DNA of 41,616 bases from Cyanobium sp. (GCA_007135755.1 SLIG01000087.1:1-41616), one strand, 5' to 3'; counted from the first letter of the stretch, positions 27,132 through 36,452 are shown. Made by a program: numbers and translations. The notes: a model not told the origin generated them from the sequence alone.

Positions 27132-27995
27132 TCAGGAATCGCGTCCGCCACGGCTCCGCTTGGAGGTGCGGCGACGTTTGCGCAGCACGAAACGGTTGCT
27201 GGGCTTGTTCCGCTTGCGGGTCTTGAGGCCCAGGGCCGGCTTGCCCCAGGGGGTGACCGGGCCGGAGCGGCCGATGGGGGCACGTCCCTCACCGCCACCG
27301 TGGGGGTGGTCGCAGGGGTTCATCACCGAGCCGCGCACCTCCGGCCGGCGGCCGAGCCAGCGCTTGCGGCCGGCTTTGCCGAGACTGGTGTTGCGCACTT
27401 CGGCGTTGCCCACCGCCCCGAGGGTGGCGTAGCACTCGCGGCGCACCAGGCGCACCTCGGTGGACGGCAGCTTGAGGGCCACGTAGTCGCCCTCCTTGGC
27501 CATCACCTGGGCGCTGGCGCCGGCGGTGCGCACCATCTGGCCGCCGCGACCGGCATAGAGCTCCACGTTGTGAACGCTGGAGCCGAGGGGGATGGCCGAA
27601 AGCGGCAGGGCATTGCCCGTTTCGATCGGGGCCTCGGGCCCGGCCACCAGCTGCTGACCGATCTCCACACCCGCCGGAGCGAGGATGTAGCGCTTCTCGC
27701 CGTCGGCATAGAAGAGCAGGGCCAGCCGCGCGTTGCGGTGGGGGTCGTAGTGGATGGCGGCCACCTTGGCCACCACGCCGTGCTTGTCACGGCGGAAGTC
27801 GACCACGCGGTAGAGGCGCTTGTGGCCGCCGCCGCGGTGGCGGCAGGTGATCACACCGCGGTTGTTGCGGCCCTTGCGGCGGTGCTTGGCCACCACCAGA
27901 CCCTTGACGCGATCGCGACCGGTGATCTCAGCGAAGTTGCTGGCCACCCGGGTGCGGGTGCCTGGAGTGGTGGGGCGGTAGTTACGGATTGCCAT
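27132..27995 (-). CDS. rplB: 50S ribosomal protein L2 (uL2)
   Basis: uL2 is a core large-subunit protein needed for subunit joining and peptidyl transfer. The 287-residue product has [40 protein letters not shown] and the highly conserved [20 protein letters not shown], which carries the functionally important His. The basic C-terminus is complete. It lies 14 nt after rplW. Confidence 0.99.
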   Translation of the reverse strand: MAIRNYRPTTPGTRTRVASNFAEITGRDRVKGLVVAKHRRKGRNNRGVITCRHRGGGHKRLYRVVDFRRDKHGVVAKVAAIHYDPHRNARLALLFYADGEKRYILAPAGVEIGQQLVAGPEAPIETGNALPLSAIPLGSSVHNVELYAGRGGQMVRTAGASAQVMAKEGDYVALKLPSTEVRLVRRECYATLGAVGNAEVRNTSLGKAGRKRWLGRRPEVRGSVMNPCDHPHGGGEGRAPIGRSGPVTPWGKPALGLKTRKRNKPSNRFVLRKRRRTSKRSRGGRDS

Positions 27996-28009
27996 GTGAT
28001 GTCAGACCC

Positions 28010-28312
28010 TCAGGACTCCGGGAACAGCTGGATGGCGTCGCCGTCCGCCAGGCGCACCACGGCCTTCTTCACCTGGGCGCGCTTGCCGGCGAAGCGGCCG
28101 ACACGCCGGGTGCGGCGGGGGGGATTCATGGTGCTGACGCCCACCACCTTGACGTCGAAGAGCTCTTCGACGGCGGCCTTGATGTCGGGCTTGGCGGCCC
28201 GGTGGTCCACCTCGAAGGTGTACTGGTTGAGTTCGATGGCCTGGGTGGCCTTCTCGGTGATCAGTGGCCGACGGATGACATCCGCGAGACGGCCTGCAAA
28301 ACGCTCAGTCAT
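28010..28312 (-). CDS. rplW: 50S ribosomal protein L23 (uL23)
   Basis: uL23 sits at the tunnel exit and is the docking site for trigger factor and SRP. From ATG at 28312 the product is 100 residues: [20 protein letters not shown], then [20 protein letters not shown]. Its start overlaps the end of rplD by 8 nt, indicating coupled translation. rplB follows after 14 nt. Confidence 0.98.
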   Translation of the reverse strand: MTERFAGRLADVIRRPLITEKATQAIELNQYTFEVDHRAAKPDIKAAVEELFDVKVVGVSTMNPPRRTRRVGRFAGKRAQVKKAVVRLADGDAIQLFPES

Positions 28313-28940
28313 CGCCGTAGACCTCCTGAATCTTCGCGAGAGCCTGCTCGCCCACCAGCAGATGGCTGGCATGCAGCAGGTCGAACACGTTGAGCTGATC
28401 AGCGGCGATCAGCTTCACCGTCGCCAGGTTGCGCACCGAACGGCGCACCACCTCACTGGGACGGTCGAGCACCAGCAGCACCTTGGCGCCGGCTTCGATG
28501 CCGAGTCGGGCCAGAGCCGCGGTGATCTCCCTGGTCTTGGGGGTCTCCAGGGCGTCACCGAAGTCCTTCACCACCGTGATGGCGTCGACGCGGCTCATCA
28601 GCGCCGTGCGCAGGGCCAGGCGGCGCTCCTTGCGGTTCATCGCCAGGCTGTAGTCGCGAGGCTTGGGGCCGAAGATGACGCCGCCGCCGGGGCGCAGGGG
28701 GGTACGGATCGAGCCCTGGCGGGCGCGCCCTGTGCCCTTCTGCTTGTAGGGCTTGCGGCCACCACCGGCCACCTCGGCCCGGGTGAGGGTGCTGGCCGTG
28801 CCCTGGCGGGCATTGGCCAGCTGCCGCACCACGGCCCGCTGCAGCAGATCGGCGGCGGTGCTGTCCTTGGCGACGCGGAGGTTGAGGTCGGCCTTGCCGG
28901 CCGTCTTGCCCTGCCAGTCGCGGATGTCACATGTAGCCAT
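28305..28940 (-). CDS. rplD: 50S ribosomal protein L4 (uL4)
   Basis: uL4 reaches into the exit tunnel; in E. coli it also represses the S10 operon by binding its leader. From ATG at 28940 the product is 211 residues. The tunnel loop region is [20 protein letters not shown], and [14 protein letters not shown] follows. GAGGAGCG just upstream is a clear Shine-Dalgarno sequence. It lies 11 nt after rplC and overlaps rplW by 8 nt. Whether L4 autoregulates this unit is not known from the sequence. Confidence 0.98.
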   Translation of the reverse strand: MATCDIRDWQGKTAGKADLNLRVAKDSTAADLLQRAVVRQLANARQGTASTLTRAEVAGGGRKPYKQKGTGRARQGSIRTPLRPGGGVIFGPKPRDYSLAMNRKERRLALRTALMSRVDAITVVKDFGDALETPKTREITAALARLGIEAGAKVLLVLDRPSEVVRRSVRNLATVKLIAADQLNVFDLLHASHLLVGEQALAKIQEVYGDD

Positions 28941-28951
28941 GGGTTCGCTCC

Positions 28952-29599
28952 TCAATTGCCGCTCTTGGCGCCCACCCGGTTGGCCGGGCGGATGTTGAGC
29001 AGGGTGCCGGGCTTGCCGGGCACCGAGCCCTTGACCACCAGCAGGTTGCGCTCCGCATCCACCTTGAGCACCGTCAGGCCGCGGGTGGTGGTCTGCTTGC
29101 CGCCGTAGCGGCCGGCCATGCGCTTGCCGGGGTAGATCCGGCCGGGGGTGGTGCCGGCCCCGGTGGAGCCAGGCAGCCGGTGGTTCTTGGAGCCGTGGCT
29201 CATCGGGCCGCGGCTGAAGCCGTGGCGCTTCTGATAGCCGGAGAAGCCCCGGCCCATGCTGTCGCCGCTCACATCAACCTTCTGACCGGGCTCGAAGCTG
29301 TCCACGGTGACGGCAGCGCCGAGTTCGAGCCCATCGAGGCTCTCGACGCGGTATTCCTTGAAGTGGCGCAGGAGATCGTCACCCGATTTGGCCAGGTGGC
29401 CCCGGGCGGGCTTGTTGACAAGCTTCTCGCGCACCTCGCCGAAGCCGAGCTGCACGGCGGTGTAGCCGTCGGTGCCGTTGGATTTGAGCTGGGTGACACG
29501 GCAGGGACCAGCCTCGATCAAGGTGACCGGGATGGACCTGCCCTCGTCGTCGAAGAACTGGGACATGCCCAGTTTCTTCCCAAGAATGCCGATGGACAT
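28952..29599 (-). CDS. rplC: 50S ribosomal protein L3 (uL3)
   Basis: uL3 is one of the first large-subunit proteins to assemble and lies near the peptidyl transferase centre. From ATG at 29599 the product is 215 residues, starting [20 protein letters not shown], with the signature [20 protein letters not shown] and [18 protein letters not shown]. An ACCTCC-type pyrimidine/purine stretch rather than a classical Shine-Dalgarno precedes it. It is the first gene of the block; rpsJ, usual before rplC in E. coli, is absent here, as in other cyanobacteria where it sits with tufA. Confidence 0.98.
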   Translation of the reverse strand: MSIGILGKKLGMSQFFDDEGRSIPVTLIEAGPCRVTQLKSNGTDGYTAVQLGFGEVREKLVNKPARGHLAKSGDDLLRHFKEYRVESLDGLELGAAVTVDSFEPGQKVDVSGDSMGRGFSGYQKRHGFSRGPMSHGSKNHRLPGSTGAGTTPGRIYPGKRMAGRYGGKQTTTRGLTVLKVDAERNLLVVKGSVPGKPGTLLNIRPANRVGAKSGN

Positions 29600-30067
29600 G
29601 GGAGGGAGGTGAAGCGCCAGCTGGACATCGGGTGGTTCCCGAATCCCGGACGCATCCGGGCTCCGGGGGAAGCCGGAGAGCTGCAGCAGTCGTGACGGTC
29701 GGGCTGGGCCCCGGGCCCCATGGGACTGATCAAACAGACCCGATGGACAATCCAGGGTGCTAGCGAGACGGATCAGGACCCGTTCAGCGGCGGCTGGGAC
29801 TTGTCTGGACCGGACCGCTGGTGCGGCGCGTTCAGGCAGTTTCCCGACGGACGAGCGCAGGCTCGAACCGTATGGCCGGAGAAGATCACCACCACTGGTG
29901 ATCTGGTGACAGGATCTGGAGGCCCGGCTAGCGGACGGGCACAGATGTCTGGCACAGCGAACAAATGTAACCCATGGGGTGCCGCTCCCCACGCCCGAGC
30001 CAAAGGACTGGCCGCTGCATCTTCAGGGGGGCTGTCAGACTCCCCCCAGCCAACACGCACGCCTACG
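29600..30067. promoter_or_regulatory. Divergent rplC / ndhN intergenic region
   Basis: No gene is visible in this 468-nt region, which must hold promoters for both directions. Notable structures: a 9-bp inverted repeat AGATCACCA-CCAC-TGGTGATCT (29883-29904); two adjacent hairpins, CCCGGA-CGCA-TCCGGG (29645-29660) and CTCCGG-N6-CCGGAG (29661-29678), just before rplC; and GTTACATT on the minus strand (29971-29964), a perfect half of the RpaB-binding HLR1 element without a good second half. I could not assign -10/-35 boxes with confidence. Confidence 0.5.
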
Positions 30068-30523
30068 ATGCCGCTGCTGCTCTCCGGCAAGGGATTTCGC
30101 CAGGAGCTCGAGCGGGCCGGCGCCCTGGCCCTGTATGCACCCCTCGAAGGCGGCGCTGAAACCCGGCTGATGCGGCGCCTGCGGGCCGCTGGCTATCGCG
30201 CCCAGCTCACCTCGGCCCGGGGCCTGGGGGATCCGGAGGCCTTCCTGTTCCAGTTGCACGGGGTGCGTCCCCCCCACCTGGGGCACCAGAGCGTGGGCCG
30301 CGGTGCCGCCGTCGGCGAGACCTACCGGGTGATGCCCCAGCTCGGCGCCCTGCTGGAGGGCAATCAGCCGGTGCTGCTCTGGCTGCTGGAGGGTCAGGTG
30401 CTCTCCTCTGCTGAGCTGGCCTCGCTGGTTGATCTGACCAGCCGCGAGCCGAGGTTGAAGGTGGTGGTGGAACTGGGGGGCGCCCGGTCGCTGCGCTGGC
30501 AGCCCCTTCGCGAGCTGGTTTGA
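30068..30523 (+). CDS. ndhN: NAD(P)H-quinone oxidoreductase subunit N
   Basis: NdhN is a hydrophilic subunit found only in the NDH-1 complex of oxygenic phototrophs, which runs ferredoxin-dependent cyclic and respiratory electron flow on the thylakoid. The 151-residue product starts [20 protein letters not shown] and has [29 protein letters not shown], and [20 protein letters not shown], all family-like. ATG at 30068 gives the normal length. Its stop overlaps the TTG start of ldpA (TTGA), so the two are translationally coupled. Confidence 0.95.
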   Translation: MPLLLSGKGFRQELERAGALALYAPLEGGAETRLMRRLRAAGYRAQLTSARGLGDPEAFLFQLHGVRPPHLGHQSVGRGAAVGETYRVMPQLGALLEGNQPVLLWLLEGQVLSSAELASLVDLTSREPRLKVVVELGGARSLRWQPLRELV

Positions 30524-31569
30524 TCCCGTCCCGCCGCAGTCCGGCCGCTGGGCTGCCCCCTGCTGCGCTGTCCCCTGAGGTCGCCCTGGCCAGGGGGCGC
30601 TGGGTGAAGTGGATCGCCGGTGCCAGCAATCAGGATCTGGCGGCGATCGAAGACCTGGCCGGCCTCTATGCCCTTGCCGGGGCCCACTGCCTCGATGTGG
30701 CCGCTGACGGGGCGGTGGTGGCGGCGGCGCGGCGGGGGATCAGCTGGGCGGAAGCCCATGGCGCGGCGCGGCCCTGGCTCATGGTGAGCCTCAGCGACGG
30801 CCAGGACCCCCATTTCCGCAAGGCCTGGTTCGATCCCCGCCGCTGCCCCCCCCGCTGTCCGAGGCCCTGTGAGCGGGTCTGTCCGGCCCTCGCCATCGGC
30901 GAGCGGGCCACCGGGGCTCCGGGGGTGCTGGCGGAGCGCTGCTATGGCTGCGGGCGCTGCCTGCCCGCCTGTCCGCTGGGATTGATCGAGGAGCGTGCAC
31001 GGGTGCTGGCACCGGAAGCAGTGGCTCCCCTGCTGGCCGCCCTCAGGCCGGAGGCTGTGGAGTTGCACACCAGCCCCGGCCGCCAGCAGGCGTTTGAGTG
31101 GCGCCTCGATCAACTGCTGGCCAGCGGGCTGTCGCTGCGGCGGGTGGCTGTGAGCGCCGCTGCGGAGGTGCCGGTGGCGGAGCTCTGGCAGCGCTTTGAC
31201 TCCCTGCGCGCCCGGGGCCTGCGCCCTCTCTGGCAGCTGGACGGGAGGCCGATGAGCGGCGATGTGGGCGATGGCACCGCCCGGGCGGCGGTGGCCCTGC
31301 TGGCCCGGCGTCGGCAGGCCATGCCGCCAGGGCCTCTGCAACTGGCCGGGGGCACCAATGGCCGCAGCCTGCCGCTGCTGGAAGCCACGCCGGCCCTGGC
31401 CCGGGCCTGCGCTGGCGTGGCCTTCGGCGGGGTGGCGCGCCGACTGCTGCAGCCGTTGCTGCTGCAGGCCCAGAGCCGGGGGGTGGCGTTGCGCCACGAC
31501 CCCGAACTGCTTCGCCAGGCTCTCGAGCTGGCCCGGTCGCTGCTGCGGCCCTGGCTAGAACGGACCTGA
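30520..31569 (+). CDS. ldpA: LdpA, iron-sulfur circadian clock-input protein
   Basis: LdpA binds two 4Fe-4S clusters and, in Synechococcus elongatus, adjusts the circadian period to light through cellular redox state. The 349-residue product has the LdpA N-terminal region ([24 protein letters not shown]) and two ferredoxin-type motifs: [14 protein letters not shown] (about residues 109-122) and [15 protein letters not shown] (about 142-156), giving eight cluster Cys. TTG at 30520 overlaps the ndhN stop. Pairing with an NDH-1 gene fits a redox-sensing role, which is known for the family but only inferred here. The C-terminal 180 residues are intact. Confidence 0.93.
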   Translation: MIPSRRSPAAGLPPAALSPEVALARGRWVKWIAGASNQDLAAIEDLAGLYALAGAHCLDVAADGAVVAAARRGISWAEAHGAARPWLMVSLSDGQDPHFRKAWFDPRRCPPRCPRPCERVCPALAIGERATGAPGVLAERCYGCGRCLPACPLGLIEERARVLAPEAVAPLLAALRPEAVELHTSPGRQQAFEWRLDQLLASGLSLRRVAVSAAAEVPVAELWQRFDSLRARGLRPLWQLDGRPMSGDVGDGTARAAVALLARRRQAMPPGPLQLAGGTNGRSLPLLEATPALARACAGVAFGGVARRLLQPLLLQAQSRGVALRHDPELLRQALELARSLLRPWLERT

Positions 31570-31589
31570 TCCAGCCAGGGGCTACCCCG

Positions 31590-33263
31590 GTGTCCACGCA
31601 GCAGTCACCCCAGGGCATCACCGACGATCTCGATCGGCTGCTCGCGGTTCTTCCGGCTGCGGTGTCGGCGGCACTGGCCGGTGGACCGCAGCGCGAGCAG
31701 CTGCTGGAGGTGGTGCTCGATCTGGGGCGGGTGCCTGAAGCCCGTTACCCCGGCCGGGTGGTGGAACTGGGGGAGCGACCCATTGAGCGCGGTGACCTGG
31801 CTGCGGTGGTGGAGCGGCTGGGCGCCTTCGGCGGCGACAACCGGGCCGGCATCGAGCGCACCCTGCACCGCATCAGCGCCATCCGCAACCGCAGCGGCGA
31901 GATCGTGGGGCTCACCTGCCGGGTGGGCCGGGCCGTGTTCGGCACCGTGGCCATGGTGCGCGACCTGCTCGATGCCGGCCGCTCGCTGCTGCTGATGGGC
32001 CGGCCCGGGGTGGGCAAGACCACCGCCCTGCGCGAGATCGCCCGCGTGCTTGCCGATGAGCTGGGCAAGCGGGTGGTGGTGATCGACACCAGCAATGAGA
32101 TCGCCGGCGACGGCGACATTCCCCATCCCGCCATCGGCCGCGCCAGGCGCATGCAGGTCGCCCGGCCGGAGCTGCAGCACCAGGTGATGATCGAGGCGGT
32201 GGAGAACCACATGCCCGAGGTCATCGTGATCGATGAGATCGGCACCGAGCTCGAGGCCCTGGCGGCCCGCACCATCGCCGAGCGGGGGGTGGTGCTGGTG
32301 GCCACCGCCCACGGCAATGCTCTCGACAACCTGATCAAGAACCCCACCCTCAGTGATCTGGTGGGTGGCATCCAGTCGGTGACGCTGGGAGATGAGGAGG
32401 CCCGTCGACGCCGCACCCAGAAGACGGTGCTGGAGCGGGCCGCCGAGCCCACCTTCCCCCTGGCCGTGGAGATGCACAGCCGGGGACGCTGGCTGGTGCA
32501 CACCGACGTGGCCGCGACGGTGGACGCCCTGCTGCGCGGCCAGGCTGCCCGGCCTCAGGTGCGGGAACTGGGCGAGGACGGGCGCGTGCACATTCAGCAC
32601 GACCGCCCCCCCGCCGCCCCGGCCGGCAGCCGGGTCGTCGCTGGCGGTGCCGGGCCCGTGCGGCCGCGGCCCGCCGCCCATCCCCTGGCCGTGCCAGGGG
32701 GCATGGCCTCTCCTGCGGCCCTGGAGCCGTTCACAACCGTGCCGGCAGTGCCCCCGGGTGCGGCCCGGCCGCCCACTCCCCTGCGGGTGTACGGGGCCGG
32801 CATCCCCTCTCGCCTGCTGGAGCAGGTGGTGCGCGCCCGTTGCCTGCCGGCCCAGGTGGTGGCAGAACTCGACGCGGCCGATGTGGTGCTGAGTGTGCGC
32901 CAGCAGCTGGGCCGTGACCCCCAGGTGCGGCGCCGGGCCCGGGAGCTGGGGTTGCCGATCCTGGTGATCAAGAGCACGGCGTTGCCCCAGCTGCAGCGCG
33001 CCCTCGAGCGGTTGCTGGAGCGCCACCGCGGCGGCGCCTCGCCGACCCCTGAGCCTGTGGCCGGGGATGATCCCCACGGCGCCATGGAGGAGTGCCGGCT
33101 GGCCGTGGAGCAGGTGGTGCTGGCCACCGGCCAGCCGGTGGAGCTGCTGCCCCGCAGCGAGGAGATCCGCCGCATGCAGGCCGAACTGGCCGCCCGCTAC
33201 CGGCTGCGCACAGCGGTGTTCGGACGGGGTGAGGAGCAGCGCCTGCGGGTGTTTCCGGCCTGA
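31590..33263 (+). CDS. ycf45: Ycf45/R3H-type AAA ATPase (SpoIIIAA-like)
   Basis: A RecA-fold ATPase of the Ycf45 family, conserved in cyanobacteria and some plastids; the role is unknown, with nucleic acid binding suggested by its R3H-type end. Of 557 residues, Walker A is GRPGVGKT (137-144) and Walker B is VIVIDEIG (211-218), followed by [21 protein letters not shown] Pro/Ala-rich linker lies at about 345-400. The C-terminal part ends in a R3H-like segment, [14 protein letters not shown], where the expected His of the RxxxH motif is Ala. GTG at 31590 is the start, 20 nt after ldpA, so the three genes ndhN-ldpA-ycf45 probably form one operon. Confidence 0.92.
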   Translation: MSTQQSPQGITDDLDRLLAVLPAAVSAALAGGPQREQLLEVVLDLGRVPEARYPGRVVELGERPIERGDLAAVVERLGAFGGDNRAGIERTLHRISAIRNRSGEIVGLTCRVGRAVFGTVAMVRDLLDAGRSLLLMGRPGVGKTTALREIARVLADELGKRVVVIDTSNEIAGDGDIPHPAIGRARRMQVARPELQHQVMIEAVENHMPEVIVIDEIGTELEALAARTIAERGVVLVATAHGNALDNLIKNPTLSDLVGGIQSVTLGDEEARRRRTQKTVLERAAEPTFPLAVEMHSRGRWLVHTDVAATVDALLRGQAARPQVRELGEDGRVHIQHDRPPAAPAGSRVVAGGAGPVRPRPAAHPLAVPGGMASPAALEPFTTVPAVPPGAARPPTPLRVYGAGIPSRLLEQVVRARCLPAQVVAELDAADVVLSVRQQLGRDPQVRRRARELGLPILVIKSTALPQLQRALERLLERHRGGASPTPEPVAGDDPHGAMEECRLAVEQVVLATGQPVELLPRSEEIRRMQAELAARYRLRTAVFGRGEEQRLRVFPA

Positions 33264-33300
33264 GCACCGGAGCCTGGAGGCAAGGCTCGGCCGGGGGCCG

Positions 33301-33331
33301 TTGACGAAGGGCAGGGCGCTGTGGGTAACTG
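33301..33331 (+). promoter_or_regulatory. Possible promoter upstream of tRNA-Gln
   Basis: TTGACG (33301-33306) resembles a -35 box, with TAACTG (33326-33331, 19-nt spacing) or GTAACT (33325-33330, 18 nt) as a poor -10. It would drive tRNA-Gln and perhaps the HAD gene. The match is weak. Confidence 0.3.
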
Positions 33332-33408
33332 ACTAGGCACACGGCGCTGCCGGTGCTGGAGTGGCCGCTGGAACCCTATCCCGCGTGTCCTCTCCTGCGT
33401 GTCTGCGT

Positions 33409-33480
33409 TGGGCCGTCGCCAAGTGGTAAGGCAGCGGGTTTTGGTCCCGCCATTCCTAGGTTCGAATCCTAGCGGCCCAG
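33409..33480 (+). tRNA. tRNA-Gln(TTG)
   Basis: A 72-nt tRNA. Acceptor strands TGGGCCG (33409-33415) and CGGCCCA (33473-33479) pair, with discriminator G at 33480. The anticodon arm GCGGG-TTTTGGT-CCCGC gives anticodon TTG. T-arm CTAGG-TTCGAAT-CCTAG is perfect. CCA is not encoded. A T run follows directly. Confidence 0.97.
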
Positions 33481-33499
33481 TTTTTACCGCCTCCGCTCC

Positions 33500-34258
33500 A
33501 TGTCCGACACACCACTGCTGGTGTGCGATTTCGATGGCGTGCTCGTGGATGGCATGCCCGAGTACTGGTGGTCGGCCCGTCGCGCCGCCCTGGAGCTGTG
33601 GCCCGGCCTGGTGCTGCCCGAGCAGGCGCCCCCCGGCTTTGCCCGTCTGCGTCCCCTGATGCACCAGGGCTGGGAGATGGTGCTGATGGCGGCGGAACTG
33701 TCGCGCCCCGATCTGGATCTGCAGGCCCTGCTGGCCGCCTACCACCACGCCCTGCCCCAGGCGCTCCAGCGCTGGGGCTGGGGCTCCCAGCAGCTCCAGG
33801 CGGCCCTGGAAGAGGTGCGCCGGCAGGCCATGGCCCGCGACCTCCCGGGCTGGCTGGCGCTGCATCGCTTCTTCCCCGGCGTGGTGGAGCGGCTGCGCCG
33901 ACTGCCCGGCGAGCACGGTGAGTGGCTGGTGCTCACCACCAAGGGGGCTGCCTTCGCCCGCCGGATCCTGGAGGCGGCGGAGCTGGAGCCGCGCTGCGTC
34001 TACGGCCATGAGCAGGGCAGCAAGCCCGATGTGCTGGAGCGCCTGCTGGCCGAGGGCCGGCCGCTGTGGTTTCTGGAGGACCGGCGGCCGACCCTGGAGC
34101 AGGTGCGCGCCCGGCCACAGCTCGAGGCCGTGCGGTGCTTCCTGGTGAGCTGGGGGTACCTGGCCCCCGGCGACGCCGAGAACCTGCCGGAGGGGATTGC
34201 CTGGCTGGAGCCGGCGCAGTTTGCGCAGCCCCTGGCGCGCTGGCCGGGATCGGGATAA
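33500..34258 (+). CDS. HAD-superfamily hydrolase
   Basis: A 252-residue haloacid dehalogenase-type phosphohydrolase. Motif I is DFDGVLVDG (residues 10-18, nucleophile Asp10 and Asp12), motif II is the Thr in LVLTTKG, motif III is the Lys in GSKPDVLERLL, and motif IV is FLEDRRPTL. An alpha-helical cap lies between motifs I and II (about residues 20-115). Substrate cannot be told. It starts 19 nt after tRNA-Gln, and its stop lies immediately before the LexA box of recA. Homologues near recA in picocyanobacteria are plausible but not checked. Confidence 0.88.
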   Translation: MSDTPLLVCDFDGVLVDGMPEYWWSARRAALELWPGLVLPEQAPPGFARLRPLMHQGWEMVLMAAELSRPDLDLQALLAAYHHALPQALQRWGWGSQQLQAALEEVRRQAMARDLPGWLALHRFFPGVVERLRRLPGEHGEWLVLTTKGAAFARRILEAAELEPRCVYGHEQGSKPDVLERLLAEGRPLWFLEDRRPTLEQVRARPQLEAVRCFLVSWGYLAPGDAENLPEGIAWLEPAQFAQPLARWPGSG

Positions 34259-34272
34259 AGTACGTGTGTACT
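34259..34272 (+). promoter_or_regulatory. LexA (SOS) box upstream of recA
   Basis: AGTACGTGTGTACT matches the cyanobacterial LexA consensus RGTACNNNDGTWCB at every position and is an inverted repeat. It begins one base after the HAD hydrolase stop codon and 135 nt before the chosen recA start. Confidence 0.85.
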
Positions 34273-34393
34273 AAGCGCCGCTGAGACGCGGGCGCCCCTT
34301 CGGTGGCACTGGCTTGTTGGAATCGCGAGCTCCGGGCCGGCCTCCATGGCCCCGGCAGGATCACCTCGCGGTCTGTTCCATCGCGCCATCCCC

Positions 34394-35638
34394 ATGCCCC
34401 CCGATTTGAAGCCCGCTGACCTGAAGTCCGCTGACCTGAAGGTCGCCAGCTCCAGCGACCCCCGTTTGCCCCTCCGCCACACTCCCCCCCACTCCGCCAT
34501 GGCCCCCACCGGTAACGCAGCCAGTGCCCCTGGAGCTTCCTCGGCCGCTGCCGGCAACGGCGCCGATGCCCGGGCCGCGGCTGAGCGCGAGAAAGCCCTG
34601 GGCCTGGTGCTCAACCAGATCGAGCGCAACTTCGGCAAGGGTTCGATCATGCGCCTGGGGGACGCCTCCCGCATGCGTGTGGAGACCATCTCAACCGGCG
34701 CCCTCACCCTCGATCTGGCCCTGGGCGGGGGCTACCCCAAGGGCCGGGTGGTGGAGGTCTACGGCCCCGAGAGCTCGGGCAAGACCACCCTCACCCTGCA
34801 TGCCATTGCCGAGGTGCAGCGCCGGGGCGGCGTCGCCGCCTTCGTGGACGCCGAGCATGCCCTCGATCCGGTGTACGCCGCGGCCCTCGGGGTCGACATC
34901 GAGAACCTGCTCGTCTCCCAGCCCGACACCGGTGAGATGGCCCTGGAGATCGTCGACCAGCTGGTGCGCTCAGCCGCCGTCGACATCGTCGTGGTCGACT
35001 CGGTGGCCGCCCTCACGCCACGGGCGGAGATTGAGGGGGAGATGGGGGATCTGGCGGTGGGCAGCCAGGCCCGTCTGATGAGTCAGGCGATGCGCAAGAT
35101 CACCGGCAACATCGGCAAATCAGGGTGCACGGTGATCTTCCTCAACCAGCTTCGCCAGAAGATCGGCGTCACCTACGGCAACCCGGAAACCACCACCGGT
35201 GGCAACGCCCTGAAGTTCTACGCCTCGGTGCGTCTGGATATCCGCCGCATTCAGACGCTCAAGCGTGGCACCGAGGAATACGGCATCCGCGCCAAGGTGA
35301 AGGTGGCCAAGAACAAGGTGGCGCCTCCTTTCCGCATCGCTGAGTTCGACATCCTCTTCGGCCGCGGCATCAGCACGCTGGGCTGTCTGCTCGACCTGGC
35401 CGAGGAAACCGGCGTGGTGGTGCGCAAGGGGGCCTGGTACAGCTACGACGGCGACAATATCGGCCAGGGACGGGACAACACCATCACCTGGCTGGAGCAG
35501 AACCCCGACCAGTGCGCCGAGGTGGAGCGCCTGACCCGCCAGAAGCTCACGGAAGGGTCCGAAGTGACGTCCAACTCCATGAAGCCCCTGGCGGCCGCGG
35601 CCCGCTCGGCTGAGCTGCCGGCCCCAGCCGCCGGCTGA
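34394..35638 (+). CDS. recA: Recombinase A
   Basis: RecA forms ATP-dependent filaments on single-stranded DNA, drives strand exchange and triggers LexA self-cleavage. The core starts near [20 protein letters not shown], with Walker [10 protein letters not shown], Walker B in [11 protein letters not shown], and the L2 region after [16 protein letters not shown]. The core is complete. The start is uncertain. ATG at 34394 gives 414 residues, with an N-terminus bearing three DLK(P/S/V)A repeats and Ala/Ser-rich sequence; ATG at 34499 gives 379, closer to the usual length. I chose 34394 since the tandem repeat is in frame and codon use looks coding. A perfect LexA box lies upstream, so SOS induction is expected. 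Confidence 0.97.
   Translation: MPPDLKPADLKSADLKVASSSDPRLPLRHTPPHSAMAPTGNAASAPGASSAAAGNGADARAAAEREKALGLVLNQIERNFGKGSIMRLGDASRMRVETISTGALTLDLALGGGYPKGRVVEVYGPESSGKTTLTLHAIAEVQRRGGVAAFVDAEHALDPVYAAALGVDIENLLVSQPDTGEMALEIVDQLVRSAAVDIVVVDSVAALTPRAEIEGEMGDLAVGSQARLMSQAMRKITGNIGKSGCTVIFLNQLRQKIGVTYGNPETTTGGNALKFYASVRLDIRRIQTLKRGTEEYGIRAKVKVAKNKVAPPFRIAEFDILFGRGISTLGCLLDLAEETGVVVRKGAWYSYDGDNIGQGRDNTITWLEQNPDQCAEVERLTRQKLTEGSEVTSNSMKPLAAAARSAELPAPAAG
34403..34447 (+). repeat. 3 x 15-nt tandem repeat at the recA 5' end
   Basis: GATTTGAAGCCCGCT (34403-34417), GACCTGAAGTCCGCT (34418-34432) and GACCTGAAGGTCGCC (34433-34447). The unit is five codons and is in the recA frame, encoding [15 protein letters not shown]. 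Confidence 0.9.
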
Positions 35639-35653
35639 CGACCGGGAGGAGCT

Positions 35654-36028
35654 TCAGGAGCGGCGCCTGGCCTGGATCACCACGCCGCTGTTGCCCGCCC
35701 CAGCCTCAACTGGGGCCGGGCCGGGCTCCTGCAGCACCTGGGCGACGCGCTGCAGCTCCTGGATGGCGTCAGCACCTTCGAGCTTCACCAGTTCGTGGCC
35801 GTCGCGGGATTCCACCCAACTGATGCCGAAGTCGGACACAAGGAAGCGGACCATGTGGTTGGTGCCCAGGTTGGCCACAAAGGAGGCGCTGGAGCCCTCA
35901 CGCCCGTCGCCACAGGTGTAGCAGGTGGCGGCCAGCCCGCGTTTCTGGAGGCTGAGGGCCAGAGCGTCGAGGCTGAGCACCAGATCGCGAACCAGGCAGC
36001 GGTATTGCTCGGCAAGACGGGGAAACAT
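35654..36028 (-). CDS. DUF1815 family protein
   Basis: A cyanobacteria-specific family of unknown function. The 124-residue product has the family pattern: FPRLAEQYRCLVRDLVLSLD at the start, AATCYTCGDG with a CxxC pair, ASFVANLGTNHMVRFLVSDF, and RDGHELVKLEGADAIQELQR. A C-terminal low-complexity tail of about 25 residues follows. No signal peptide or membrane helix is seen. It converges on recA with a 15-nt gap, a common arrangement in cyanobacteria as I recall it. The DUF2839 gene lies 112 nt upstream on the same strand. Confidence 0.88.
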   Translation of the reverse strand: MFPRLAEQYRCLVRDLVLSLDALALSLQKRGLAATCYTCGDGREGSSASFVANLGTNHMVRFLVSDFGISWVESRDGHELVKLEGADAIQELQRVAQVLQEPGPAPVEAGAGNSGVVIQARRRS

Positions 36029-36140
36029 GGACGCGGGCCGGAAGATCTCTGGACAATAAGGTTTTCTTCAGATTCTCGTGGGTGTAAATACCGATCCCCA
36101 CACCGGATGTTCTCCGTTCCGGTCCAGTCCGCTCTCCCGC

Positions 36141-36389
36141 TCAGCCGTCGGCCAGGGTCCACCAGCCGGCCGCCGGACCGATGAAGCGCACCGTGATCCA
36201 GAAGATCACCAGGGCGGCGATGCCGATCCAGGCGCCCCGGGTGGTGATGGCCACGAAGCGGTCGGCCTGATTGCGGGTGAGTGGCAGCCAGGGCGCCAGC
36301 CGCGGGGCGTTGTCCACCTCGGCCGCCGCCGTGGGGCGGCTCTGCCGGGGGGGCAGGCCCTGGCTGTTGCGACGCCTGGCTTCGCCCAT
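36141..36389 (-). CDS. DUF2839 family membrane protein
   Basis: A small cyanobacterial protein of unknown function. The 82-residue product starts MGEARRRNSQGLPP, has a polar N-terminal half, the family segment LTRNQADRFVAITTRGAWIG, one transmembrane helix (about residues 52-72), and a Trp-rich end, FIGPAAGWW. It is the first of two minus-strand small genes, followed by DUF1815 after 112 nt. That gap contains an AT-richer stretch, near 36060-36100, that could hold a promoter, though I cannot assign boxes. Confidence 0.88.
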   Translation of the reverse strand: MGEARRRNSQGLPPRQSRPTAAAEVDNAPRLAPWLPLTRNQADRFVAITTRGAWIGIAALVIFWITVRFIGPAAGWWTLADG

Positions 36390-36395
36390 CGGTCT

Positions 36396-36411
36396 CTCAC
36401 GCGCTCGTGAG
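36396..36411. other. Small hairpin before DUF2839
   Basis: CTCACG-CGCT-CGTGAG: a 6-bp stem with a 4-nt loop, 7 nt upstream of the DUF2839 ATG. It may influence initiation or be an operator. No family is recognised. Confidence 0.35.
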
Positions 36412-36452
36412 GAAGGCTAATCAGGCCCCGGGCCGCTTCCGGAGCCCTCCAT

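Noticed and set aside
27300-29108. A 602-codon open frame on the plus strand
   Set aside because: It runs antisense through rplB, rplW, rplD and part of rplC. Those ribosomal genes are certain, so this is a GC-driven shadow.
31605-33077. A 490-codon open frame on the minus strand
   Set aside because: It is antisense to ycf45, which has intact Walker motifs.
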